Origin: Myxococcales bacterium
Lineage (GTDB): Bacteria > Myxococcota_A > Bradymonadia > UBA7976 > UBA1532
Assembly: GCA_020633435.1 (NCBI GenBank)
Contig: JACKDP010000011.1
Span: forward strand, 1 to 64,000
Direction: 5' to 3'
DNA length: 64,000 nucleotides
The position numbers and the translations under genes were made by a program. Numbering within the stretch: the first letter of the stretch is position 1; the number at the start of each line of letters is the position of its first letter. Below the pieces are notes generated by a model. That model did no database searches. It had not been told where the DNA came from and saw nothing but the letters and a program-made list of their open reading frames with translations. Shown piece by piece: positions 43,116 to 50,518 of the stretch.

Positions 43116-44395
43116 CGGCGCGTCGCCGCCTGGTAGACCGCGGCCATCTTCTTCGCCTGGGTGCGGGCCGAGAAGGGCTCCACCATGTCGGCGGACGGCG
43201 GCCGGAAGTCGGCCCGCAGGCGGCGCAGCTTCTCGGCGATGTCGGCGGCGTCCCCGTGGCGGGCCGCGAGGCCGGTGCGGGTGCCCGCGAGGATGGCGTC
43301 CACCTCGGCGTTGGCCGACACCGCCAGGATGGGCCGGCGGGCGGCCAGGTAGTCGTAGAGCTTGCCGGGGATCTGCAGGTGGCTCTCGGGGTTGATGACC
43401 AGCGCCAGCACGTCCGCGCTCTGCAGGACGGGCAGGCTGTGGCGGAAGGGCACCGGCGGGGTGACCTCCAGGTAGCCGTCGAGGCCCAGGGCCACGGCGC
43501 GCTCGCGGTGCTCGGCGCTCATGCCGCCGATGATCTGAAGCGCCGCCTCCCCGGGCGCCAGGCCCTCGGCGCGCACGAAGCGCGAGAAGCCGTCGAAGAG
43601 GGCGTCGGGCTCGACGAAGCGGCGAAACCGCCCGAAGTAGGCCACGGTGAAGGCGGCCCGGGGCGTCGGCTCGCCGGGGGCGAAGAGCCCCTCGTCGAAG
43701 GCGTTGCGGATGGCGGTGAAGCGGTCCGCCGGCAGGCGCCCGGCGTAGGCGGCCACGTAGGCGTCGCGGCAGGCCTCGGTGTTGAGGACGACGCGGGCGG
43801 CGCCGGCGAAGAGGCGGGCCTCGAAGGCGCGCAGCGCGGCCTGGGAGGGCGCGGGCCGCAGGGCCATCTTGCCGGCGTGCTGGGACCACGGGTCCCGGAA
43901 GTCGACGACGAGCGGCAGCTTGAACTCGCGGCTGACCTGGCGCGCCACGATGAGGGGCGACCAGGGGTCCGCCGAGACGTGGATGACGTCGGGCCGGTGG
44001 GCCCGGACGAGGCGGCGCGCGGCCCGCAGGCCCGCCGGGACGTCCAGCAGGTAGCGGTCGAAGGGCGTCAGGAAGCTCGCGTCCTGCGGCCACCAGTCGG
44101 GCCGGGGGCGCGCGGGCTTCGCGGGCGCTTTCTCCTTCGGTTTCGAGCCCTTGCGCCGCTCCGACCAGGCCCGCAGCAGGGGGCGGACGCGGCCGTTGAA
44201 GCCGTAGTCCACCACCGCCTCGGGGGGCACGTCGGCGAGCTGGCTGGGATCGGGGCGCTCGTTGACGGGCTGCGCCGCCAGCACGATGGCCCGCCAGCCC
44301 TCGGCCGGCAGGTTGCGCACCAGGTGCAGGGCCCGCTTGGCCCCGCTCACCCCCATCGGCGGGAAGTAGGGGGAGATCAGGAGCACGGTGCCCAT
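43112..44395 (-). CDS. Glycosyltransferase, GT4-like (GT-B fold)
   Basis: ATG 44395 has a GGTGGAG ribosome site that lies inside the end of wecB, seven bases away. The 427-residue protein starts LLISPYFPPMGVSGAKRALH, with VVDFRDPWSQHAGK near residue 178, AYFGRFRRFVEPDALF near 265, and LQIPGKLYDYLAARRPILAVSANAEVDAI near 345. Compared with the other glycosyltransferase it has a Lys- and Pro-rich insert near residue 85 (KGSKPKEKAPAKPARPRP). Standing right after wecB, it may transfer ManNAc or ManNAcA, but this is only suggested by position. Confidence 0.83.
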   Translation of the reverse strand: MGTVLLISPYFPPMGVSGAKRALHLVRNLPAEGWRAIVLAAQPVNERPDPSQLADVPPEAVVDYGFNGRVRPLLRAWSERRKGSKPKEKAPAKPARPRPDWWPQDASFLTPFDRYLLDVPAGLRAARRLVRAHRPDVIHVSADPWSPLIVARQVSREFKLPLVVDFRDPWSQHAGKMALRPAPSQAALRAFEARLFAGAARVVLNTEACRDAYVAAYAGRLPADRFTAIRNAFDEGLFAPGEPTPRAAFTVAYFGRFRRFVEPDALFDGFSRFVRAEGLAPGEAALQIIGGMSAEHRERAVALGLDGYLEVTPPVPFRHSLPVLQSADVLALVINPESHLQIPGKLYDYLAARRPILAVSANAEVDAILAGTRTGLAARHGDAADIAEKLRRLRADFRPPSADMVEPFSARTQAKKMAAVYQAATRR

Positions 44396-44402
44396 GGGCG
44401 CG

Positions 44403-45563
44403 CTACTCCACCCGGCTGATGCGGGCCAGGGCGCCGTGGCGCGTGGCCTCGAGGTAGGGGGTGCGGGGGCGGGGGCCCTCGGCGGCGACGATGGCGGCGA
44501 TGCGCTGGGCCGCCTTGCCATCCCACTTCGCCGGGATGCCGTAGGCCGTCGGATCCGTCGCCATGGCCGCCTCGAAGTCGGCCCAGATGCGGGCCGGATC
44601 GGTGCCCGCGAGGCGGTTGGTGCCCACGATGCAGGTGCTCGGGCGCTCCGTCGTCTCGCGCAGCGTCACGCACGGGACCCGCAGCACCGTCGTCTCCTCC
44701 TGGATGCCCCCGGAGTCCGTCATGATGATGCGGCTGTGGCGCACCAGCTTGAGGAAGTCGAAGTAGCCCATGGGCTCGACGATGCGCAGGCCCTTGAAGG
44801 CGTCGAGCTTCTCGCGCAGGCCGAACTTCGCCAGGCGGTCGAGGGTGCGGGGGTGGGCCGGGAAGACCAGCGGCACCTCGGCGTGCACCCGGGCCAGGAC
44901 GTCGAGCAGGCGGCCCAGCACGACGGGATCGTCCACGTTGGCGGGCCGGTGCAGGGTGAGCACGCCGTAGGTGCCGGCCTGGAGGCCCAGATCCTCCAGG
45001 ACGGGCGACCGCTCGGCCCGCGGCAGGTGCCGCAGGAGCGAGTCGATCATCACGTTGCCCACGAAGTGCACGCCCTCGTGGTCCAGCCCCTCCCGGGCCA
45101 GGTTGATGAGGCCGCTCTCCTCGCTCACGAACAGCAGATCGGCGATCTGGTCGGTGAGGATGCGGTTGATCTCCTCGGGCATCGTGCGCTCGAAGGAGCG
45201 CAGGCCCGCCTCCACATGGGCGACGCGCACGCCGAGCTTGGCCGCGACCAGGGCGCAGGAGATGGTGGAGTTGACGTCCCCCACCACCACCAGCAGGTCG
45301 GGCTTGAGCTCCTGGCAGACCGGCTCGAAGGCCTGCATCACCGCGGCGTGCTGGTAGGCGTGGGAGCCACCCCGCACCTCCAGGTTGATGTCGGGCCGCG
45401 GGATGCCCAGCTCCTCGAAGAAGAGGTCGCTCATGGTGTGGTCGTAGTGCTGCCCGGTGTGCAGCAGCAGGGGCTCGACCTGCGGGTGATCGCGCCAGGC
45501 CGCCATGAGCGGGGCGATCTTCATGAAGTTCGGGCGAGCGCCCACCACGTTGAGGATGCGCAT
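44403..45563 (-). CDS. wecB: UDP-N-acetylglucosamine 2-epimerase (non-hydrolysing)
   Basis: ATG 45563 follows AAGGAGGCTTCC. The 386-residue enzyme shows the family motifs: VGARPNFMKIAPLM at the start, LLHTGQHYDHTMS near residue 35, VVGDVNST near 95, VAHVEAGLRSF near 115, PEEINRILTDQIADLLF near 130, LTLHRPANVD near 205, and TDSGGIQEETTVLRVPCVTLRETTERP near 285. It interconverts UDP-GlcNAc and UDP-ManNAc in the cytoplasm. It heads the leftward polysaccharide operon. The matching dehydrogenase type is found 33 kb away. Confidence 0.94.
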   Translation of the reverse strand: MRILNVVGARPNFMKIAPLMAAWRDHPQVEPLLLHTGQHYDHTMSDLFFEELGIPRPDINLEVRGGSHAYQHAAVMQAFEPVCQELKPDLLVVVGDVNSTISCALVAAKLGVRVAHVEAGLRSFERTMPEEINRILTDQIADLLFVSEESGLINLAREGLDHEGVHFVGNVMIDSLLRHLPRAERSPVLEDLGLQAGTYGVLTLHRPANVDDPVVLGRLLDVLARVHAEVPLVFPAHPRTLDRLAKFGLREKLDAFKGLRIVEPMGYFDFLKLVRHSRIIMTDSGGIQEETTVLRVPCVTLRETTERPSTCIVGTNRLAGTDPARIWADFEAAMATDPTAYGIPAKWDGKAAQRIAAIVAAEGPRPRTPYLEATRHGALARISRVE

Positions 45564-45588
45564 GGAAGCCTCCTTCCGGCTTGCGGGC

Positions 45589-45616
45589 ATTCTGTCCATC
45601 GGCGTCGCCAGCGCAA
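45589..45616 (-). promoter_or_regulatory. Possible wecB promoter
   Basis: On the minus strand TTGCGC (45616-45611), 16 bases, then CAGAAT (45594-45589), lies 26 bases before the wecB start. The -10 matches four of six bases. The leader would be about 20 bases with the AAGGAGG site. Confidence 0.35.
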
Positions 45617-45844
45617 GCGCTCGCCGCGATCGAGGCCCAGAGCAGTGAACAAAAGGTCGGACCGAGCCGGGCGAAGACCAGGTCGCCGGTGGCGAGGCGC
45701 GAGGAGAAAGCGTGGTTGGGCCACGCTGCCGACGAGCAACGAAGCCACCGGCGCCATGGGCCAGCCAGGCGACGGGAGACCTTTTGATCGATGCTCCACA
45801 AGGGCAATGCACGTGCCAGCGGGAGGGGCGCAGAAGCGGGGGGT

Positions 45845-45868
45845 GGGTGGAGCACGCGTGCTCCACCC
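45845..45868. repeat. Perfect 24-bp palindrome
   Basis: GGGTGGAGCACG (45845-45856) is followed directly by its reverse complement CGTGCTCCACCC (45857-45868). With no loop it suits a dimeric regulator or a cruciform better than a classic terminator. It starts 17 bases past the stop of the leftward HhH-like lipoprotein gene, and no T tract follows on that strand. Confidence 0.85.
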
Positions 45869-45884
45869 GGCACCGCGCGGGTGC

Positions 45885-46253
45885 TCAGTCGCCCAGGCCA
45901 GCCGCCAGCGCGTAGGTGCGCAGCTGCTCGAGGGCGTAGGGGCCGACGTAGGGCACGGCGTCCACCTCGGCCAGGCTGCCGAAGAGGTGGTCGTCGTCGG
46001 TGCCGTAGACCCCGTCGGGGCCGTTGCGGCGCTCGATGAGGTGCGTGGCCGCCCGCCGCTCCAGCCGGACCTCGTGGTCCAGGAACGGGTGGGTGGTGCC
46101 CTCGTCGTTCAGCAGGCGGAGGATGGCGTCCTCGCCGGGGGTGGGGGCCAGGGCCCCGTTGTGGGTGTCGGGCATGGACCACATGGGGTCCGCCGCGTCA
46201 CAACCAACCGAAAACAAAGCAGAAACCAGAATCAGGGTCACGAAACGGGCCAT
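45885..46253 (-). CDS. Small lipoprotein with helix-hairpin-helix-like domain
   Basis: ATG 46253 follows AAGGAGCATCACG and gives a signal ending FSVGC. The 122-residue product contains a single domain: LLNDEGTTHPFLDHEVRLERRAA, then LIERRNGPDGVYGTDDDHLFGSLAEVDAVPYVGPYALEQLRTYALAAG. The VPYVGPYALEQL part is a helix-hairpin-helix pattern, and the GPDGxxGTDDD loop is acidic. Domains like this recur in secreted myxobacterial proteins. HhH motifs usually bind DNA, which is odd for a lipoprotein, so a protein-binding role is possible. Confidence 0.75.
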   Translation of the reverse strand: MARFVTLILVSALFSVGCDAADPMWSMPDTHNGALAPTPGEDAILRLLNDEGTTHPFLDHEVRLERRAATHLIERRNGPDGVYGTDDDHLFGSLAEVDAVPYVGPYALEQLRTYALAAGLGD

Positions 46254-46559
46254 CGTGATGCTCCTTCGCCGCGCGTCAGGCGCGGGTCGCGTCATCAGTC
46301 AGGGCGGGGCGCTTGCCATCGCTCGCCGGCGGGGCCGGACTCGACTTGTTTTTCGCCGCGGGGAGCGGCGGGGCAGCGGATGCGCCACCAGCGGAGGCTG
46401 GCTTGTTTGTCGCACCTGCTCAAACCGGGTCGCGGAGACTAGGGAAGGTCGGGGAGAAGATCAAGAAAAAAGTCGGTGACGCCGAAAGCCGGGGCCCGGA
46501 CAACCTCCCCTCGCGCCCGACGCCAAGGTCAGGTATCGTGAAGGAGATCCAAGGCTTCC
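46254..46559. other. Divergent intergenic region (306 bases)
   Basis: This stretch separates the HhH-like lipoprotein gene (leftward) from the leader peptide and regulator (rightward). It must hold promoters for both. TATCGT at 46533-46538 is a possible -10 for the rightward transcript. No gene or strong repeat was found. Confidence 0.5.
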
Positions 46560-46610
46560 ATGGAGGCGCCGCGTGCCCCCCGGGGCGCTCGCGCGGTGCG
46601 CGTACGCTGA
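46560..46610 (+). CDS. 16-residue Arg-rich leader peptide coupled to the regulator
   Basis: ATG 46560 is preceded by GAAGGAG and by AAGG five bases away. It opens a 16-codon frame, MEAPRAPRGARAVRVR, which stops at TGA 46608-46610. That TGA shares its A with the ATG of the regulator gene (TGATG). The regulator start has no ribosome site of its own, so its translation probably depends on ribosomes ending on this leader. The five arginines, three of them close to the stop, could make the leader sensitive to charged tRNA-Arg. The peptide itself may have no function. Confidence 0.45.
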   Translation: MEAPRAPRGARAVRVR

Positions 46611-47203
46611 TGGCGAAGAACATCCCGGACGTCTTCTCGACGCACTCGGCGGCCCGGTTCTGCCGGGTCACCCCGATGACCATCATCCGGTGGATCGAGG
46701 AAGGCCGCATCAAGGCCTACAAGACCCCCGGCGGCCACCGCCGCATCATGCGCGCCGATCTCGAGCACTTCTGCCGCCGGCAGGGCATCCCCATGCAGTG
46801 GGAGGCCCGGGTCGACCCCGACGCGACGCCCCGGGTGCTGGTGGTGGACGACGACTCCAGCGTCGTGGACGCCATCCTCGACGCGCTGATGGACAGCTCG
46901 ACCAAGGACGAGGGCTTCTCGGTGGAGCACACCGACAACGCCTTCGACGCCGGCCGCCTGGTGACCAGCTTCCGGCCCCACTTCGTGTTCCTCGACGTGG
47001 ATCTGCCGGGCGTGGACGCCGGGCGCATCATCGAGGCCATCCGCACCGATCCCGCGACGGCGCGGGCCCGGGTGGTGGCCATCGCCGCCGAGGGCGTCGA
47101 CGTGGCCGCCGAGTTCGACGACGTGCTGCGCCACCCCATCGCCCAGGGCGCCGTGCGCGCCATCACCGGCCCGGTCGTCGGCGCTGAGTCCCTGCGCCGG
47201 TAG
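46610..47203 (+). CDS. HTH (BldC/excisionase-type) plus atypical receiver-domain regulator
   Basis: With ATG 46610 the protein has 197 residues. Residues 8-55 form a MerR/BldC-like winged helix: FSTHSAARFCRVTPMTIIRWIEEGRIKAYKTPGGHRRI. Residues about 74-190 look like a response-regulator receiver: VLVVDDDSS supplies the acidic pocket and VFLDVDLPGVD the phospho-acceptor Asp 129. The usual Thr/Ser is replaced by Ala (VVAIAAEG) and the usual Lys before Pro by His 175 (LRHPIA), so phosphorylation switching may be altered. No histidine kinase is adjacent. A GTG at about 46538 is an alternative start in the same frame. It lies 10 bases before a ParA gene. Confidence 0.75.
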   Translation: MAKNIPDVFSTHSAARFCRVTPMTIIRWIEEGRIKAYKTPGGHRRIMRADLEHFCRRQGIPMQWEARVDPDATPRVLVVDDDSSVVDAILDALMDSSTKDEGFSVEHTDNAFDAGRLVTSFRPHFVFLDVDLPGVDAGRIIEAIRTDPATARARVVAIAAEGVDVAAEFDDVLRHPIAQGAVRAITGPVVGAESLRR

Positions 47204-47213
47204 GAAGCCCCCC

Positions 47214-48077
47214 ATGGAGCGACGAGATGTTCGGGGCCTGCTGCAGGCGGGCCTGCGGCGCTTCCGCGGCGGCCGCGAGGAGGGCCACGCCCCCGGCGAC
47301 CGCCAGGCCCGCGTGGTGGCCATTGCCGCGCGCAAGGGCGGGGTGGGCAAGACGACGACGGCCGTGAACCTGGCCGCCGCGCTGGTGGAGGCCGGGCAGT
47401 CGGTCTTCCTGGCCGATCTCGATCCCCAGGGCCATGTGGCCTCGGCGCTGCGCGAGGTGGCCCGGCCCGGCCCGGTGCCCCTGTCGGAGGTCCTGCTGGC
47501 CGACCGGCCGCGGGACGTGCTGGACGCCGCCATCGAGAGCGGGCTGCCGGGCCTCTGGCTCACGGCCCCCGACAAGGGGCTGGGCGACGCCGAGTCCCGG
47601 CTGACGGGGCGCGTGGGGCGCGAGACCATCCTGCAGGCGGCCATGGCCACGGCGCGCACCCGCTACGACACCATCCTGCTGGACTGCCCACCCATGCTGG
47701 GCAACCTGACGCTCAACGCCCTGCTGGCGGCCGACGCGGTGCTCGTCCCCTGCGACATGAGCATCCTGGCGCTGGAGGGCGTGGCCGACCTGCTGGACCT
47801 GGTGGTCACGGTGCGCGAGCGGCTGCGCCACCCGCTCGACGTCCTCGGCGTGCTGCGCACGCGAGTGGACGGGCGCAACAAGTCGCTCAACGACGAGGTG
47901 GGGCAGGCCCTGGCCGACAACTTCGGCGACCTGCTCCTCGACACGGTGATCCCGGTGAACAGCGCCCTGGCCGCGGCCCAGTCGGCGGGCCAGAGCATCT
48001 TCGCCTTCCGCCCGCGCTCGGCGGGGGCCGACGCCTACCGCGCCCTCGCGGCGGAGATGGGCCGGCGGCTGGGGTAG
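47214..48077 (+). CDS. ParA/MinD-family ATPase
   Basis: The 287-residue protein starts at ATG 47214 after AGGAAG. It has the deviant Walker A motif ARKGGVGKTTTAVNLA near residue 38, DLDPQGHVASAL near 70, TILLDCPPMLGNLTLNAL near 150 and VPCDMSILALEGV near 175. ParA ATPases form DNA-bound dimers that position chromosomes, plasmids or protein clusters, and they need a ParB or similar partner. No ParB or parS is visible here. The partner may be the HTH-receiver protein encoded just upstream, which is an inference. A textbook terminator overlaps its stop codon. Confidence 0.88.
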   Translation: MERRDVRGLLQAGLRRFRGGREEGHAPGDRQARVVAIAARKGGVGKTTTAVNLAAALVEAGQSVFLADLDPQGHVASALREVARPGPVPLSEVLLADRPRDVLDAAIESGLPGLWLTAPDKGLGDAESRLTGRVGRETILQAAMATARTRYDTILLDCPPMLGNLTLNALLAADAVLVPCDMSILALEGVADLLDLVVTVRERLRHPLDVLGVLRTRVDGRNKSLNDEVGQALADNFGDLLLDTVIPVNSALAAAQSAGQSIFAFRPRSAGADAYRALAAEMGRRLG

Positions 48078-48095
48078 CCGCCGGTTTTCCCTTTT
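48062..48095 (+). terminator. Factor-independent terminator overlapping the parA-like stop
   Basis: CCGGCGGCT (48062-48070) pairs with AGCCGCCGG (48076-48084) around GGGGT, followed by TTTTCCCTTTT. The TAG stop is inside the hairpin. This is the clearest intrinsic terminator in the window. Confidence 0.85.
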
Positions 48096-49869
48096 AGAAC
48101 GAGCCCTTGGTCTTCTCGAAGGCCGCGAAGCCCTGCTTGACCGTCTCGAGGGGCACGTCGACGAGCAGGCGCAGCGCGCCGCCGTCCACGGCCATGCTCA
48201 GGGCCACGCCGGTGTCGGCCTTCACCTCGGCCAGCATGGCGGCCAGGGGGTTCATGCCGCCCAGCTTCACGCCCTTGGCCAGCTCGATGGGGTTGACGTA
48301 GACGAGGGCCGTGAAGCCCGCCGCGGCGCCGCTCAGGGCGCGCTTGGGGCCGGCCGCCTGGTCCAGGCCGCCCTTCATGCTGCCGCCCAGGATGCCCTCG
48401 ATGGAGGCCTTGCCGCCCTCGCCGTAGGCGATGATGCCGAGCTTGGGCCCGATGGCGATGTGCTGGACGAAGAGGTCGCCCATGGCGCCCATCATGACCA
48501 TCGCCTCGGGGGGCATGTTCTTGAGGGTGGTGCGCTGCACGTCCACGGACACGTCGCCGACGGTGTAGGCGCCCTTCTGGATCTCCATGCCCACGCCGAG
48601 GGCGTCGTAGTACGCCTGGGCGGCCGGGTTCTGGACCATGCCCACGAGCACGCCCTGGGCGGCCTTCACCTTGGCGGCGTCGCGGACGCCCATGAGGCCG
48701 AGGAGCTGGAGGCCGGCGGCGGACGGGTGCGCGGCGACGACCATCTGGCCGTCCAGGCCCTTGAGGTAGTCCATCGTCGCGTCCTCGTAGGGCTTCGCGG
48801 CGGCGGCGTCGCCCTTGAAGATGGGGGCGGTCATGAAGGCGCGGGTCAGCTCGGAGGCGAGGCCCGCCATCTGGTCGGGATCGACGGCCATGGCCATGAA
48901 GAAGGGCGCGTCGGCGGGGACGCGGGCCAGCAGCTCCGACTTGCCGGTGCCCTTGAAGGCCCCGAACGTGGTGGCCAGGGGGCTGCCCGCCTTGGGGGTG
49001 ACGCGGACGTCGAGCTGGAGGCCGTCGCCGATGGCGAGGGAGAGCTGCAGCTTGCTGGCCTCGCGGGCCGAGCGGCCGATCCAGCCCAGCATGCCCTCGA
49101 CCATGCCCATCTGCTCCTTGGCCTGGGGGCTGGCCTGGGCGGCCATCTTCATGACCTCGGCCATCTGCTTGAGGCCGGCGTCGAGCTGGTTGCCGTACAG
49201 GCGCACGGCGTTGTCGAGCTCGAAGATGGCGGCGGCGGCGTTGGGCAGCGTGAGGGCGCCGAGGGCCTCGAAGAACGCCTTGTTCTTCCCGAACAGCTCC
49301 TTGCTGCGGGTGATCACGGCGTAGCCGCCGACGAAGTTCACGTAGACGGGCTGCTTGGAGCCGGGGAACTTCAGGTACGACCAGGCGTTGCCCTCGGCGT
49401 CCTTCGTCTTCTCGTTGTCGGGCAGGGCCGCCGCGAAGGCGTCGGCGCCGGTGATGCCGAGCATCAGGGCCTCGGGGGCGCGGCCGTAGGTGGCGCGATC
49501 GAAGACGGCGAAGCGGATGGGCTTGCCGGTGTCGATGACGGCGCCGTCCTTCAGGCGGAACTCGTTCTGCAGGGCCGGGGCGACCATCTGGCCGAGGGCC
49601 GGCACCTCGGGCACGACCTTGCGGGCGAGGTCCTCGAGCTGCTTGACGGTGGCGCCGGTGCCGTTGGTGCCGCCGTAGACGATGACCTCGGGGGGCGCCT
49701 TGAGCTCGGGGATGGGGGCGGCGGTGGGGGGGGCCTTGCCCGCGCCCGCGGAGACCGCGCCCGCGGCGCTGCCCGGGGCGGCCGCGCCCGGATCCTTGTC
49801 GTCCTTGCCACACCCGGAGAGGGCCAGCACCAGACCGAGCAGGGCCGCAAGCCCTTGAATCTTCTTCAT
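48094..49869 (-). CDS. Large lipoprotein of unknown function
   Basis: ATG 49869 opens a lipoprotein signal, MKKIQGLAALLGLVLALSGC. The 591-residue product has an Ala-Pro-rich spacer to about residue 55, then a long body of alternating beta strands and helices with few cysteines (YVNFVGGYAVITRSKELFG, FELDNAVRLYGNQLDAGLKQMAEVM, VPADAPFFMAMAVDPDQMAGL, GFTALVYVNPIELAKGVK). The layout of helical pairs with DAPFFM/VNPIE strands recalls the DUF3352-type extracellular proteins, but I am not certain. It is probably anchored at the outer membrane. It converges with the ParA gene and is divergent from rpsT. Confidence 0.7.
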   Translation of the reverse strand: MKKIQGLAALLGLVLALSGCGKDDKDPGAAAPGSAAGAVSAGAGKAPPTAAPIPELKAPPEVIVYGGTNGTGATVKQLEDLARKVVPEVPALGQMVAPALQNEFRLKDGAVIDTGKPIRFAVFDRATYGRAPEALMLGITGADAFAAALPDNEKTKDAEGNAWSYLKFPGSKQPVYVNFVGGYAVITRSKELFGKNKAFFEALGALTLPNAAAAIFELDNAVRLYGNQLDAGLKQMAEVMKMAAQASPQAKEQMGMVEGMLGWIGRSAREASKLQLSLAIGDGLQLDVRVTPKAGSPLATTFGAFKGTGKSELLARVPADAPFFMAMAVDPDQMAGLASELTRAFMTAPIFKGDAAAAKPYEDATMDYLKGLDGQMVVAAHPSAAGLQLLGLMGVRDAAKVKAAQGVLVGMVQNPAAQAYYDALGVGMEIQKGAYTVGDVSVDVQRTTLKNMPPEAMVMMGAMGDLFVQHIAIGPKLGIIAYGEGGKASIEGILGGSMKGGLDQAAGPKRALSGAAAGFTALVYVNPIELAKGVKLGGMNPLAAMLAEVKADTGVALSMAVDGGALRLLVDVPLETVKQGFAAFEKTKGSF

Positions 49870-50009
49870 CTCTTCGATCCTCCAGCCCGGCAGAGCCGGG
49901 CACTGGTCGTGGCAGAGCCAACGGCCCGGCAGCCTACGGACGGCCCGACCGGACTGTCAATCCGCAGGGGCCGTCTGGCGCGGCCCGCAGCACAAAGACG
50001 CGACGGCGC

Positions 50010-50038
50010 TTGACGGTCGCGAAGACCCCTGCTAGCTT
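50010..50038 (+). promoter_or_regulatory. Sigma70-like promoter of rpsT
   Basis: TTGACG (50010-50015), a 17-base spacer and TAGCTT (50033-50038) stand 36 bases before the rpsT start. The -35 matches five of six bases. The leader would be about 30 bases and includes an AGGGTGAG ribosome site. Confidence 0.65.
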
Positions 50039-50074
50039 CCGTCGCCTTTCGTCCAAGAGCAGGTAGGGTGAGTC

Positions 50075-50356
50075 GTGCCGAACCACAAGTCCGCTGAGAA
50101 GCGCGCCAAGCAGAACGAGAAGCGTCGGCTGCGCAACCGCCTCGTGATGGTGTCCATGCGGACGTTCATCAAGAAGGTCCGCCGCGCCCTCGACAACGGT
50201 GACGTGGCGGAGGCCCGCGAGGCCCTCCCGTCCGCCATCCGCCACCTGGAGCGCGCCGCCGCCAAGGGCGTCATCCACCGCAACCAGGCCAGCCGCAAGG
50301 TGGGCCGGCTGATGGTGGCCGTCAACAAGGCGACCTCGGCCCAGCAGGCGAGCTGA
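50075..50356 (+). CDS. rpsT: 30S ribosomal protein S20
   Basis: The 93-residue basic protein matches S20: MPNHKSAEKRAKQNEKRRLRNR at the start, MRTFIKKVRRALDNGD in the middle and KGVIHRNQASRKVGRLMVAVN near the end. It starts at GTG 50075. S20 binds 16S rRNA at the bottom of the small subunit. The gene stands alone with its own promoter and a short G+C hairpin downstream, as is usual for rpsT. Confidence 0.96.
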   Translation: MPNHKSAEKRAKQNEKRRLRNRLVMVSMRTFIKKVRRALDNGDVAEAREALPSAIRHLERAAAKGVIHRNQASRKVGRLMVAVNKATSAQQAS

Positions 50357-50361
50357 TCCGG

Positions 50362-50380
50362 GGCGAGGGCCCCCCTCGCC
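50362..50380 (+). terminator. Short hairpin after rpsT
   Basis: GGCGAGGG (50362-50369) and CCCTCGCC (50373-50380) pair perfectly around a 3-base loop, six bases past the rpsT stop. There is no T tract, so termination here may be weak or need Rho. Confidence 0.45.
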
Positions 50381-50518
50381 TCCAGCCCGCCCCGCGGCCG
50401 CTGCCCTGGCGGCCGCCAGCAGGATGTCGACCGCAGCGGAGTGAGCGCCGGCGCGCGTGCGCGGCCCGGGCGTGCCCTGAAGGGTCGCCGGCCACGCCCA
50501 CGCGGGCGCGCTCGCCGT

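Larger units (their letters stand above)
45564..45884. other. Intergenic region upstream of wecB (321 bases)
   Basis: No gene was found here; open frames in it lack ribosome sites and family resemblance. It holds a possible wecB promoter at its left end and a perfect 24-bp palindrome at its right end, just past the stop of the HhH-like lipoprotein gene. It is less G+C-rich than the surrounding genes. Confidence 0.6.

Noticed and set aside
45570..45880. A coding extension of wecB or a small gene upstream of it
   Set aside because: The in-frame upstream part is Ser/Arg/Pro-rich with no ribosome site, and the AAGGAGG before ATG 45563 gives the standard WecB N-terminus.
48460..50013. A 517-codon plus-strand frame opposite the 591-residue lipoprotein
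   Set aside because: His/Gly/Val-rich antisense artefact; the minus strand has a lipobox and normal protein composition.
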